From assembly GCA_913057825.1 (NCBI GenBank), contig CAJXOW010000004.1:19549-83548 (forward strand): 64,000 nt of DNA, given 5' to 3'. This document shows positions 26,820-35,781 of this stretch, piece after piece. Positions within the stretch are counted from its first letter, which is position 1. The number at the start of each line of letters is the position of its first letter. The notes under the pieces were generated by a model. That model did no database searches. It was not told the origin of the DNA and saw only the letters and a list, made by a program, of their open reading frames with translations. Position numbers and translations under genes: made by a program. The stretch comes from an uncultured Balneolaceae bacterium. GTDB lineage: Bacteria > Bacteroidota > Rhodothermia > Balneolales > Balneolaceae.

Positions 26820-28250
26820 TCATTCCACCAGCTCAAATTCATCGATAAAGAAAATACCGGGAATGTGGTGGCCTTCGCCTCCAATCTGTATCACGATCCG
26901 GTTAAAGTCCTCTCGATCAACAAATCCGCTGAAGTCGAATTCAAGTTCTGCCCAGGTATCTGTTTCCTGTACTTCCTGAATTACTTGCGCCTGGGTGGTC
27001 CAGGGTTCACCGATCTGGGTGTCATGTAATTTTACCGCTACCTGCATGGCCAACGATTTATTCGGCGCCCAGTCCGGTGCATCCGGATCTACCGTCTCAT
27101 AATCATTATATGCCGGCATATAAGCGTTGAGCTTGATAGTGCTTCGCTCATGAAGGTTCAATTCATATCCCAAGTCGATATAAATATTATCCCACTGGGA
27201 TTCACCTTTTTCATACTTGGCGACCTTCCCGGAGGTATTAACACCCACGGGAGCGGGATTATCGTAGTTCTCATTAAATCCGGCCACCTGATCGGTCAAC
27301 CAGGTTACATTCCCATCTTCGTCAAACGTATCGAATAGATGCTCCGACTTATAAGGCAATACCACCGGCGGATGCTCATAGCCTTTAGTAATCAATCGAT
27401 GGTACCAGACCTGGTCATCATTACTGTCCTCAAATCGCAGCCACATTTTGTTTTCTGACAATTCGAGAATTTGGTAAGTATGAACTCCGGCATAGAACCC
27501 AATGAATCCCGGCTCTGTAATCTTTAGGAACATCGATCCATCGTCATTTTTAAGGAGGTTGAATGTAATATCATCAGGTGCGGTCCAATCGGCCATCATA
27601 TCTCCGCCGGGGGCTTCCACTGCTCCATCAAAATCACCGGCATTATTACCATTGATGAACACATCGCCGTTGGTTTCCATATCGAAGCTGAACCCATCAA
27701 GTTTGAACGTGTATTCATCGTTATATAGACCGGTTCCCGGCTTGGAGTTCGGGGTAGCCGCCCACCATTCAGGGGTAAAACTGGTGGTTGGTCCAACTCC
27801 CATATGGCCGAGTTGAGTACTGTCGATTACCCAGGTTTTACCTTCGGTCTGCTCGGCTCCACCCGTCAGCAGATTAAGATCGGGATCGTCCAACATCAAC
27901 GGATTCGTCTCCAGGATCTCCACTTCTTTAGTATTCATAGCCTGACCCGACTCGGTAAATATAGTCAGCGTTACCGTATATACTCCTTTCAGCGGATACT
28001 CTCCTTTGACTTCATTTCCTTCGGCCGTTTGTCCATTACCGAAATCCCAGAGAGCTTTAAAACCACCGGAAGTACTGGTAAAGTAGACAATATTGGGATT
28101 CTCCTGATCGGGTTCCATTTCAAAGGTGACTTCATCAGATTTTGGCGCCGGATCCAGATCCGGGCCCGAGGGCACTTGCGGTTCACAAGCCACCAACCAA
28201 AGCACCGGGAACAAGACGAGAATCCAGCCAATTTTATTGAGTAAAAACAT
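26820..28250 (-). CDS. PKD-domain surface glycan-binding lipoprotein (SusE-position)
   Basis: 476 aa. Lipobox LVAC (C22), Pro/Asp linker, then a PKD domain at about 40-112 (ALWDFGNGQTAEG..., GVYTVTLTIFT). A central beta domain (about 125-290) and a C-terminal carbohydrate-binding-like jelly roll (about 300-476) end with FIDEFELVE. No glycosidase residues are visible. Proteins at this position after SusC/SusD usually sit on the cell surface and hold the glycan for the endo-enzyme and transporter, here probably beta-1,3-glucan for the GH16. Minus-strand operon with susD 52 bases upstream. Confidence 0.85.
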   Translation of the reverse strand: MFLLNKIGWILVLFPVLWLVACEPQVPSGPDLDPAPKSDEVTFEMEPDQENPNIVYFTSTSGGFKALWDFGNGQTAEGNEVKGEYPLKGVYTVTLTIFTESGQAMNTKEVEILETNPLMLDDPDLNLLTGGAEQTEGKTWVIDSTQLGHMGVGPTTSFTPEWWAATPNSKPGTGLYNDEYTFKLDGFSFDMETNGDVFINGNNAGDFDGAVEAPGGDMMADWTAPDDITFNLLKNDDGSMFLKITEPGFIGFYAGVHTYQILELSENKMWLRFEDSNDDQVWYHRLITKGYEHPPVVLPYKSEHLFDTFDEDGNVTWLTDQVAGFNENYDNPAPVGVNTSGKVAKYEKGESQWDNIYIDLGYELNLHERSTIKLNAYMPAYNDYETVDPDAPDWAPNKSLAMQVAVKLHDTQIGEPWTTQAQVIQEVQETDTWAELEFDFSGFVDREDFNRIVIQIGGEGHHIPGIFFIDEFELVE

Positions 28251-28302
28251 GGTATTATAGCTTTAATTTTTATTGTTTAATTCCGTTCCGGATTCAACGC
28301 TC

Positions 28303-29877
28303 TCAGTATCCCGGATTACGCTTGAGCTCACCATTGGAAATATCGATCTCGCTTTGCGGTATCGGGAAAAGTCCTTTGGTGGCCTTGTTAAAAGTCACGG
28401 CGAAATCGGCCGCATCACCGACATATCCATCTTTCATTTCCGCCGGAGTATCAATATGCTGTTTGGCGACATTCAGACCGCGACGCAGCAGATCCCAGTA
28501 TCGCTGTCCCTCAAGTGCCAATTCCAATCGACGCTCCCGGTGAATATTTTCCATCGTGGCGTCCACCGACGGCATATCCACTCGACCGCGAACCCGGTCC
28601 AGATACTGCTGGGCCTTGTCTTGGTCGCCGGCTGCCAACTGCAACTCAGCCCCCATCAGAAGAACATCGGCAAATCGGATAACCCGGTAATTATTACCCC
28701 AGTTCAGCTCCAACTGTCCGTCGGCTGCTCTATATGATTTATGCGTGGTATATTTCTGGGTGAAGTTTCCGGTGTGCTGGTAGCCCACAGTCAATCCCGC
28801 ATTGAGCTCATCTTCGAAAAGCACCGTAGCTTCGAGCCGGGGGTCGGCCGGATCGAATGCCTCTATGAGTTCGGCCGTCACCGGCGAGAAACTCCAACCG
28901 CGTTCATACTCCTCTTCGGCCGGTTGATCTACGCGCGGCCCCTGCATCTGTGGGGCCATATTACCTTCCCCGCCATGCACGTATCCCCAGTCCCACCAGG
29001 GCCGTGAGTCGGAGTAGGCAATTTCAAATACCGACTCCTGGCTGAACTCATATTCCAACTTGAAAATATCATCGTAGTTCTCAAGCAGATCGTGTCCGCT
29101 GTTATTGATCACATCCTCGACCATAGTAATCGCACGGGCCCGATCCACCGTCTGATCACCGGCCGGAAGGTCATCTCCGTAAACACCGCTGTAATACAAA
29201 TAAACCCGGACCAGCAGGGCCTCGGCGGCCCATTTGGTAACGCGTCCCTTTTGATTCGAGGGAACAAACTCACGCAGGTTTGGAATCGCCTCCATCAGGT
29301 CCTGTCCGATCTGCGAATACACTTCCGAGGGCGCAGCCTGCGGCTGGTTGTACTCATCGGGATTATCCAGGGGAGTTGTTATCAGCGGAACATTTTCGAA
29401 AAACCGTGCGAGATCGAAATAGAAATAAGCTCGCAGGAATTTGGCCTCGGCGGTGGTCAGCGTTTTAAACTCCTCTTCTGCATCGATACCCGGAATCTTT
29501 TCCAGGTACTTGTTGGCCCGGTAAATACCTGTGTAGTATTTCCTCCACAGGCCATGTACCTCACCATTGGTTGTGCGAATTTTATGCTGATCGATCTCGA
29601 TAATATTCGGTGCATCGTTGCGGGAAGCTCCCCCGGCGTAGGAATCATCGGAGGCAATATCGCTGAGCATTTCCGGTACGTGAAATCCGTTCAGGGTATT
29701 CCACTGCAGCACATCGTAAATGGCCACCAGGGCCTCCTGGGCGTCCTGCTTGGTCTGGTAGAAATTCGACTCCACCCGCTGATCGAGGGGCTGCTCGTCC
29801 AGGAAATTCTCACAGCCCAGAACAAGCAACAGCAGGCTTCCCATGACAGCGGTATATGTTAGTTTGAATAGTTTCAT
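28303..29877 (-). CDS. susD: SusD/RagB-family nutrient-binding lipoprotein
   Basis: 524 aa. The signal peptide ends at C22 (VLGC) with the characteristic ENFLDEQPLDQ start of mature SusD proteins. TPR-like helices follow (LRAYFYFDLARFF, about 134-146) and the C-terminal RagB part has RRLELALEGQRYWDLLRRG. SusD caps the SusC barrel and binds the oligosaccharide. It is encoded 31 bases downstream of susC, as always in these pairs. Confidence 0.95.
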   Translation of the reverse strand: MKLFKLTYTAVMGSLLLLVLGCENFLDEQPLDQRVESNFYQTKQDAQEALVAIYDVLQWNTLNGFHVPEMLSDIASDDSYAGGASRNDAPNIIEIDQHKIRTTNGEVHGLWRKYYTGIYRANKYLEKIPGIDAEEEFKTLTTAEAKFLRAYFYFDLARFFENVPLITTPLDNPDEYNQPQAAPSEVYSQIGQDLMEAIPNLREFVPSNQKGRVTKWAAEALLVRVYLYYSGVYGDDLPAGDQTVDRARAITMVEDVINNSGHDLLENYDDIFKLEYEFSQESVFEIAYSDSRPWWDWGYVHGGEGNMAPQMQGPRVDQPAEEEYERGWSFSPVTAELIEAFDPADPRLEATVLFEDELNAGLTVGYQHTGNFTQKYTTHKSYRAADGQLELNWGNNYRVIRFADVLLMGAELQLAAGDQDKAQQYLDRVRGRVDMPSVDATMENIHRERRLELALEGQRYWDLLRRGLNVAKQHIDTPAEMKDGYVGDAADFAVTFNKATKGLFPIPQSEIDISNGELKRNPGY

Positions 29878-29908
29878 AATAGTAGTGTTTAGCGTGGTTT
29901 AATACCGT

Positions 29909-32900
29909 TTAGAAAGTGACGTTTAAACCGAGACGGAAACTGCGCGCCTGCGGGTAGATTCCTCGATCGATCCCGATATTAAGAGGTTCAGCTGCTCCAA
30001 TCTCGGGGTCAAAACCGCTGTAACCGGTAATCGTAAAGAGGTTATCGGCTGCGAGATAAATACGTGCCTTGGACAGATTCAGCCAATTGGCTACCCGATT
30101 CGAGAGATTATATCCCAGTTGTACATTTTTGACCCTCAAGTAGGAACCATCCTCGACGTACAGGTCAGATATGCGGGTCCAGTTGCCATTCGCATCGTTC
30201 CAGGTAAAACGCGGCAGCGAGTTGGAAGTTCCGGGGCCCGTCCAACGATTCAGGTAGTCGACCGACATATTGGTCGTGGTGAGATCGTGACGCCGGGTTG
30301 CATTGAAGATATCATTACCAACCGATCCCTGCAGGAAAATAGAAAGGTCAAACTGTTTGTAATAGCTGTCCAGGTTAACTCCGAAAGTCAGGTCCGGTGT
30401 GGGGTTCCCGATCATGGTTCGGTCGCCGTCGTCGATCTGTCCGTTGCCGTCAAGATCCTTGAATCGGACGTCACCCGGTTGAGCCTGGGGCTGCAGCAGG
30501 TTTCCATTGCTATTAGTGTAGTTATTTACCTCATCCTGCGTCTGGAAAATGCCATCGGATTCATATCCCCAGAAATATCCTATGGGATATCCTTCCTCGG
30601 CCCGTGAAACTATACCGTAGGTAGCGAAACCGGCTCCAACAATTACGCCTTCGGCGTTACCGATATGCGTGACTTCATTTTCATTAAAGGCCAGGTTGAC
30701 GCCCACATTGTAATTGAAGTCACGATTATAATTGCGGTAATCGACGCTGAACTCAAATCCACGGTTTTCCACACTACCTCCATTTACGATGGGAGCATTG
30801 TTTCCGACGTGTCCGGGAATGGGAGCTTCGATCAGCAGGCCTTTGGTTTTTTTGATGTAGTAATCGGCCTTGACCATAAAACGATCCTGCCATAAGCCCA
30901 CGTCAATACCCAAGTCTAATTGCTCGGAAGTTTCCCATTTGAGTTCTGGATTCGAAACACTGGAGGGAACTGCTCCGCCTGCAAACTCCTCACCGTCACC
31001 GAAGGTATACCCGTTGCCGGTGGCAATAGTGGAGGTGTATCGGAAGTTACCGATATTCTGGTTTCCGTTTTCACCCCAGGAAGCACGCAGTTTCAACAGA
31101 TTTATGGTTTGCACATCCTGCAAGAACTTCTCCTCGCTCAAAATCCACCCTGCCGAAACCGAAGGGAAGACGGCATAGCGATTATCAGGTCCGAACTTGG
31201 AGGATCCATCCACCCGCAAAATACCTGTCAGCAGGTACTTGTCATTGAAATTATAGGATGTTCGACCGAAGTATGAAAGCAGCTTCTCATTGTAGGCACC
31301 CCCCGTTGCACGCATCGATTCCTCATCAGCAGCTACATCAATCCATGCGTTTTCCGGGTTCGTCATCAGCAAGTTCGCCTTGGCTCCGAACAGGTCTTCA
31401 AATTTCACTTGCTGCGCCGTAATACCGCCCAAAAGTGAGATATTATGATTGCCAAAATCCTCTTTGTAGGATATCGTATTTTCAAAGTTCCAGGTAAACC
31501 AGCGCGTTTCGGTCTTGTCGACCAGCGACTTATCGTTCTTTTGGGAAGAATTCAAATAGTACACCGGAACAAAGTTGTCATCTCGCTGAAAGGCTAAATC
31601 AACCCCCAGACTGCTTTTCAAGACCAGGTTCGGCAGCAAATCGTACTCGGCAAACAAGTTGTTCACCAGTTTATCCACCTGGGTTTCTCCGTGGGTAACT
31701 TCCAGGCGGGCCAGCGGATTCACAATCTCCTGGGTCACATAGTTGGATATGCCGTAATAACGACCATCATTACGAACCGCGTTATCGGGATAACTTTGAA
31801 GATTCTCTTCATCGTCTTCGTAAATGGGAGTCAGCGGATCCATGTTCAGTGCATTGCTTAACGGCGACCCCCATTCGCTGTTGCTCAGTACCGCGTTACG
31901 CTCGATACGACTGACATTGAAATAGTTTCCAATTCGGAAGACGTCACTTACCTGGTTATCCAGATTTAATCGCACCGTATAGCGATCGAACTGCGATTTT
32001 TCTCCACCAATGATACCTTCCTGGGAGAAATAGGAAAGGGCCGTCGAATACTGCATTTGCTCGTTTCCGCCCGATATATTTACCTGGTGATTCATCATCA
32101 TGGCGTTATCATTAAAGATCGCCTCTTGCCAATCCGTTGCACCCGATACATCAGCACCCACCGGGAACGGCAAGCTCAAATCGGCGTTGGCTGCACCTTC
32201 ATTCATCATCATCATGTACTGTCGGGCATTCAACTGGTTCATTTTCTTCCACGGATTCTGAAAACCCGAGTATCCCTGGTAAGAGGCCTGGAATTCACCC
32301 GGCTGACCCGATTTGGTAGTAATAAGAACCACTCCATTAGCCGCACGCGCTCCGTAAATAGCAGCGGAAGCGGCATCTTTGAGTACTTCTATGGACGAGA
32401 TATCGCCCGGGTTGAGATAATCGATACCGCTAACCGGCATACCATCGACTACATACAGCGGATCGGCATCTCCCGTGGTTCCGGCGCCCCGTATCCTTAC
32501 GGTGGGCGTTTCACCGGGCTGCCCGGACTGGTCGGCTACATAAACACCGGCTGTTTGACCTTGCAGAGCCTGCTCGACTCGCAATACCGGAACCTTTTCA
32601 ATGTCCTGGGCATTGATGGAGGAAACCGATCCTGTTATTTCACTGCGCTTCTTGGTTCCATAGCCAACCACCACCAGCTCGTCTCCACTTTCCAGGATTG
32701 TTTCGGCCAGTTTTATGTCTAAACTGGTTCGTCCCTCAATAGGAATCTGGCGAGATTGAAATCCGATATAGGAAAAGATCAGCGTATCCTGAAGACTCTG
32801 GGGTACCAGCGTGTAGTATCCATCCATATTGGTAGTGGTGCCCCGGATGGTGCCCTTAATTTGAATGCTCACGCCGGGCAGGGGTTCACCGGTTTTTTGA

Positions 32901-33292
32901 TCGATTACTCGACCCGTAAGTGTATCGGGCGCCACCTGGTTTTTTTCAGGCAGGGGCAACGGTGTCAACACATACGAATCATTACTTAGCGCCTGATAGG
33001 TCAATTGATGTGGTGCAAGGAGCTCCTGCAGTCTTTCCTCCAACGTTCCCGAAAGCGCTTTTTCCAACTGGCTGAATCTGTCCTGGACCAGAGAGGATTT
33101 ATAAAGGAAGGAAACATTGAATTTTCTTTCCAGCTCTCGGAGCTTACGGTCCAGCTCTACCAGTGACTCTGTTTCTTTTATAACCAGTGCTTTTTCGATG
33201 GTGACGACCTGGGACCCATTACCGGCCCGGGCCGTGAATACACCGAAACCCACCATCAGCAACACTAGTATTGCATGTTTTAGTAGTTTCAT
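29909..33292 (-). CDS. susC: SusC-family TonB-dependent transporter with STN signalling domain
   Basis: 1,127 aa. Signal peptide to about 23; STN domain at about 45-115 (LRELERKFNVSFLYKSSL...); carboxypeptidase-regulatory-like beta-sandwich at about 123-205 (LTGRVIDQKTGEPLPGVSI); plug at about 210-330 (VRIRGAGTTGDADPLYVVDG); 22-strand barrel to the terminal Phe (LGLNVTF). The STN domain is the part that contacts a FecR-type anti-sigma factor across the periplasm, so uptake of substrate can report to the adjacent FecR/ECF sigma pair. It imports oligosaccharides with SusD. Confidence 0.96.
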   Translation of the reverse strand: MKLLKHAILVLLMVGFGVFTARAGNGSQVVTIEKALVIKETESLVELDRKLRELERKFNVSFLYKSSLVQDRFSQLEKALSGTLEERLQELLAPHQLTYQALSNDSYVLTPLPLPEKNQVAPDTLTGRVIDQKTGEPLPGVSIQIKGTIRGTTTNMDGYYTLVPQSLQDTLIFSYIGFQSRQIPIEGRTSLDIKLAETILESGDELVVVGYGTKKRSEITGSVSSINAQDIEKVPVLRVEQALQGQTAGVYVADQSGQPGETPTVRIRGAGTTGDADPLYVVDGMPVSGIDYLNPGDISSIEVLKDAASAAIYGARAANGVVLITTKSGQPGEFQASYQGYSGFQNPWKKMNQLNARQYMMMMNEGAANADLSLPFPVGADVSGATDWQEAIFNDNAMMMNHQVNISGGNEQMQYSTALSYFSQEGIIGGEKSQFDRYTVRLNLDNQVSDVFRIGNYFNVSRIERNAVLSNSEWGSPLSNALNMDPLTPIYEDDEENLQSYPDNAVRNDGRYYGISNYVTQEIVNPLARLEVTHGETQVDKLVNNLFAEYDLLPNLVLKSSLGVDLAFQRDDNFVPVYYLNSSQKNDKSLVDKTETRWFTWNFENTISYKEDFGNHNISLLGGITAQQVKFEDLFGAKANLLMTNPENAWIDVAADEESMRATGGAYNEKLLSYFGRTSYNFNDKYLLTGILRVDGSSKFGPDNRYAVFPSVSAGWILSEEKFLQDVQTINLLKLRASWGENGNQNIGNFRYTSTIATGNGYTFGDGEEFAGGAVPSSVSNPELKWETSEQLDLGIDVGLWQDRFMVKADYYIKKTKGLLIEAPIPGHVGNNAPIVNGGSVENRGFEFSVDYRNYNRDFNYNVGVNLAFNENEVTHIGNAEGVIVGAGFATYGIVSRAEEGYPIGYFWGYESDGIFQTQDEVNNYTNSNGNLLQPQAQPGDVRFKDLDGNGQIDDGDRTMIGNPTPDLTFGVNLDSYYKQFDLSIFLQGSVGNDIFNATRRHDLTTTNMSVDYLNRWTGPGTSNSLPRFTWNDANGNWTRISDLYVEDGSYLRVKNVQLGYNLSNRVANWLNLSKARIYLAADNLFTITGYSGFDPEIGAAEPLNIGIDRGIYPQARSFRLGLNVTF

Positions 33293-33359
33293 ATCTATAT
33301 AGATTTAATTTTAAAAAACTTTTTCTTTTGCTGACTAATACCGGTTAGCCACGGGGCGA

Positions 33360-34439
33360 CTAAAAGTCGTCGCTTTCGATAAACAGCATTTGCTTATCCC
33401 TGGTAATTCTTACACCCAGGGCGTTTTCCATTCCCTTCAAAAGCATATCCAAATCGTAATTCTTGAGTTTTCCCGTAAGTTTCTCTCTCATGATATTCTG
33501 ATCCTTTACTACAATATTCAGACCATGAGTAAGCTCTATTCGACGAATTAGAACCGAAACCGGGGTTTCATCAAGAATTAAGTGGCTATCAATCCAGGAA
33601 GTGTACACCTCGGGATTCACTACTTTAATCTTGATGCTATCCTCACGTGACGAAAATAAAGCCAACTCACCAGGTTTCATTTCGTGCGATCTGCCGGGAT
33701 GTTCTAGAGAATCCTTTACTTGCACCCGTACTTGTCCCTCGGAAAGTACCACTTGCGTATGATCATCATGCGTATTAACCACAAATTTGGTCCCCAGTAC
33801 CGATACTTCGCCATCCTCCGTATGGACAATGAATGTGCGGGGACTGGAAGCTTTGTGACGTTGTATGCTGAAATGCGCTTCGCCTTGAAGCCATGCGTGC
33901 ATGGTGTCTTTTCCAGAGGTTTGCTCGGGTAAGCGTATCTGCGAGTGCGCATTCAGGATAACCGTGGAGCCATCCGAAAAATGCACACTTTTACGATCAC
34001 CGTAATCCGTTGTCAGCGTCCGATAGGTAATCGAGGCTGTCGGTTCCGTTGTTGTTCCGTCGTTCTGAATGAATTGTGACCAGACCATTAATCCAATGAT
34101 CAGCAAGACACTTGCAGCCATGGCATACGGTGACCAAGATCGTCGTTTTCGGGAATGGGTCCGCTGATCCAACCAACTGTAGTATCGATCGATCTCAATG
34201 CGTTTTTTCAGGCGCCCAAGTTCGGGCACGATATCCGGTTTCGGCGGTTGGCTTACTCCGTCAGATAGTAACTTCCGGGCGGATTCAACAAGCTGTTTAT
34301 GTTTCTCATCTTCCCGCATCCACTTCTCCCACTTCCGACCTTCTACGTCCGATGCTGTTCCTTTTACGTACCGTACAAAGGAGTCATCCACCAGTAATTC
34401 TGATAACCGAACAGGCATTTTATTATTAGCTGATTTCAT
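33360..34439 (-). CDS. FecR-family anti-sigma factor
   Basis: 359 aa. Cytoplasmic N-terminal sigma-binding part (1-100) with the WEKWMREDEKHKQL motif, a single membrane span at about 107-124, the periplasmic FecR domain (about 140-250: TDYGDRKSVHFSDGSTVIL, FIVHTEDGEVSVLGTKF) and a C-terminal DUF4974 domain (about 275-355: ETPVSVLIRRIELTHGLNI). It holds the ECF sigma factor encoded 140 bases upstream until the STN domain of SusC, encoded 67 bases downstream, signals substrate. Standard order sigma-FecR-SusC. Confidence 0.93.
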   Translation of the reverse strand: MKSANNKMPVRLSELLVDDSFVRYVKGTASDVEGRKWEKWMREDEKHKQLVESARKLLSDGVSQPPKPDIVPELGRLKKRIEIDRYYSWLDQRTHSRKRRSWSPYAMAASVLLIIGLMVWSQFIQNDGTTTEPTASITYRTLTTDYGDRKSVHFSDGSTVILNAHSQIRLPEQTSGKDTMHAWLQGEAHFSIQRHKASSPRTFIVHTEDGEVSVLGTKFVVNTHDDHTQVVLSEGQVRVQVKDSLEHPGRSHEMKPGELALFSSREDSIKIKVVNPEVYTSWIDSHLILDETPVSVLIRRIELTHGLNIVVKDQNIMREKLTGKLKNYDLDMLLKGMENALGVRITRDKQMLFIESDDF

Positions 34440-34579
34440 TGAATTAACCTCGATTTCTACTACTATAGAGCACCGAGGCGGGCATATCTACTGGAATTTT
34501 TTTTGATTTTTTTATTCCGGCGGATCTGAAAGGCGTATAACCTGTTCGGCATCAGTATTTTAAAGGTAGTATCTTTAGA

Positions 34580-35155
34580 CTACTTTTTATCCAGGAAGGA
34601 ACGCAGACTTTCAACAGCTTCTGATACCAGGTTATAAATACTCTGTTTTTTCAGCTTCATAACCCGGGCAAGCTCATCATTTGACAAACCTTCGAAAAAT
34701 TTGAGGTAAACCGCTTCTTTTTGACGGGTGGTCAGGCTCTCTACTGCAGCTTGGAGAGCTTTTTTCTGCTCTCTTTCAATTTCCAGTATTTCCATCCATT
34801 CCTCGTAATTCAATATCGGATCGAACTCTTCTGCCACATATTTGCGGTTGATCTCCAACCATCTGGAATGGGAGGCCGACTGCTTAAGCAATTGTCGCCT
34901 CAGTGAAGCAAACAAATATCCGCGTACCGACATGATATCCCCCAGTCGCTCTCTCGATTTCCAAAGTTGAAAAAATACATCCTGAATCGCGTCCTTCACC
35001 TCTTCGCTGTCGGAAACAATTCGATACCCATAATCGTACAGTGGCTGAAAGTATAATTTAAACAGCTTCCCCAGGGCAGACTTTTCTCCCTCTCGCAATC
35101 TGTTCCAAAGCGATCTGGAAACATGCTCAATTTTATATGGCCTACTTGTACTCAT
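34580..35155 (-). CDS. ECF sigma factor (FecI-like, Bacteroidota PUL type)
   Basis: 191 aa. Sigma-2 region at about 26-95 (ALGKLFKLYFQPLYDYGYRIV, VKDAIQDVFFQLWKSRERL) and sigma-4 at about 130-185 (LTTRQKEAVYLKFFEGLSNDELA, then the helix-turn-helix to the end). The size is right for the family. It should direct transcription of the downstream susC operon once released by FecR, and possibly of the divergent GH3 gene. First gene of the minus-strand PUL. Confidence 0.93.
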   Translation of the reverse strand: MSTSRPYKIEHVSRSLWNRLREGEKSALGKLFKLYFQPLYDYGYRIVSDSEEVKDAIQDVFFQLWKSRERLGDIMSVRGYLFASLRRQLLKQSASHSRWLEINRKYVAEEFDPILNYEEWMEILEIEREQKKALQAAVESLTTRQKEAVYLKFFEGLSNDELARVMKLKKQSIYNLVSEAVESLRSFLDKK

Positions 35156-35781
35156 ACCCAGATCCCACTATTATTTCATGTGATTTCCTCTCAAGATTCG
35201 TTTACCATATTCCAGAAGTCTTTGAACAATCCGGGGAAGCCTCTTCAGCCGGGAAAATTCAGCGTGCCTCCGCTATGGGTACGTGCAGTATCAGCTTAAG
35301 GGTCTCAAGACATTACATCTTAACATCTTGATCATCCTGATACTGAACAATATTGCTTCAGAAACCTTACCAAGTGGTTCAAAAACCTCACCTATTCTTG
35401 TTTCTATATAAACAGATACTTATACATTACTAATTTAATAATTAATCTTGATTTTTCTAGGTCTTATTTAAGAGTAATTTGTCTCTTAATAATTACTTGT
35501 CCCCCGAAAATTTATTAATAGAGGCTTTTAAAAAACCAGGCGGCGATTCCGAAGTATTAAGTTCTTCGGTAAATAGATAAAAAATATATTAACATTGATA
35601 GGCATTTATCATGGTCTTCAGATATCCAAGCGAACTCAAAAAGAGAAAAACTTTCAAACGAGGAGCCACCGCCCGGTTTTTCAAAAGCCTCTAATAAATC
35701 CCTTGTATCTCATTTAAGATCGTATTAGCTTACTGATGTTCCGTCGTTCTGAAAAATTTAAACTTTCAGAATCGACATGTT
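35156..35781. other. Divergent control region of the PUL
   Basis: 626 AT-rich bases between the ECF sigma gene and the GH3 gene. It must hold both promoters and contains the 173-bp inverted-repeat element at 35520-35692. No ORF recognised. Confidence 0.6.
35520..35692. repeat. 173-bp element bounded by 24-bp inverted repeats (MITE-like or long RNA hairpin)
   Basis: The 24 bases at 35520-35543 (beginning AGAGGCTTTT, ending GGCGG) match the reverse complement of 35669-35692 with two mismatches. In a minus-strand transcript both mismatches would be G-U pairs. The 125-base interior is AT-rich with no ORF. AAT flanks both ends directly, which could be a 3-base target duplication. No second copy was found in the window. 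It could be a miniature inverted-repeat element or a structured leader in front of the sigma gene. Confidence 0.6.

Noticed and set aside
29092..29862. 256-codon plus-strand frame inside susD
   Set aside because: Shadow of the susD coding strand; no RBS and no recognisable domain.
32057..32722. 221-codon plus-strand frame inside susC
   Set aside because: Antisense to the conserved plug and barrel region of SusC.
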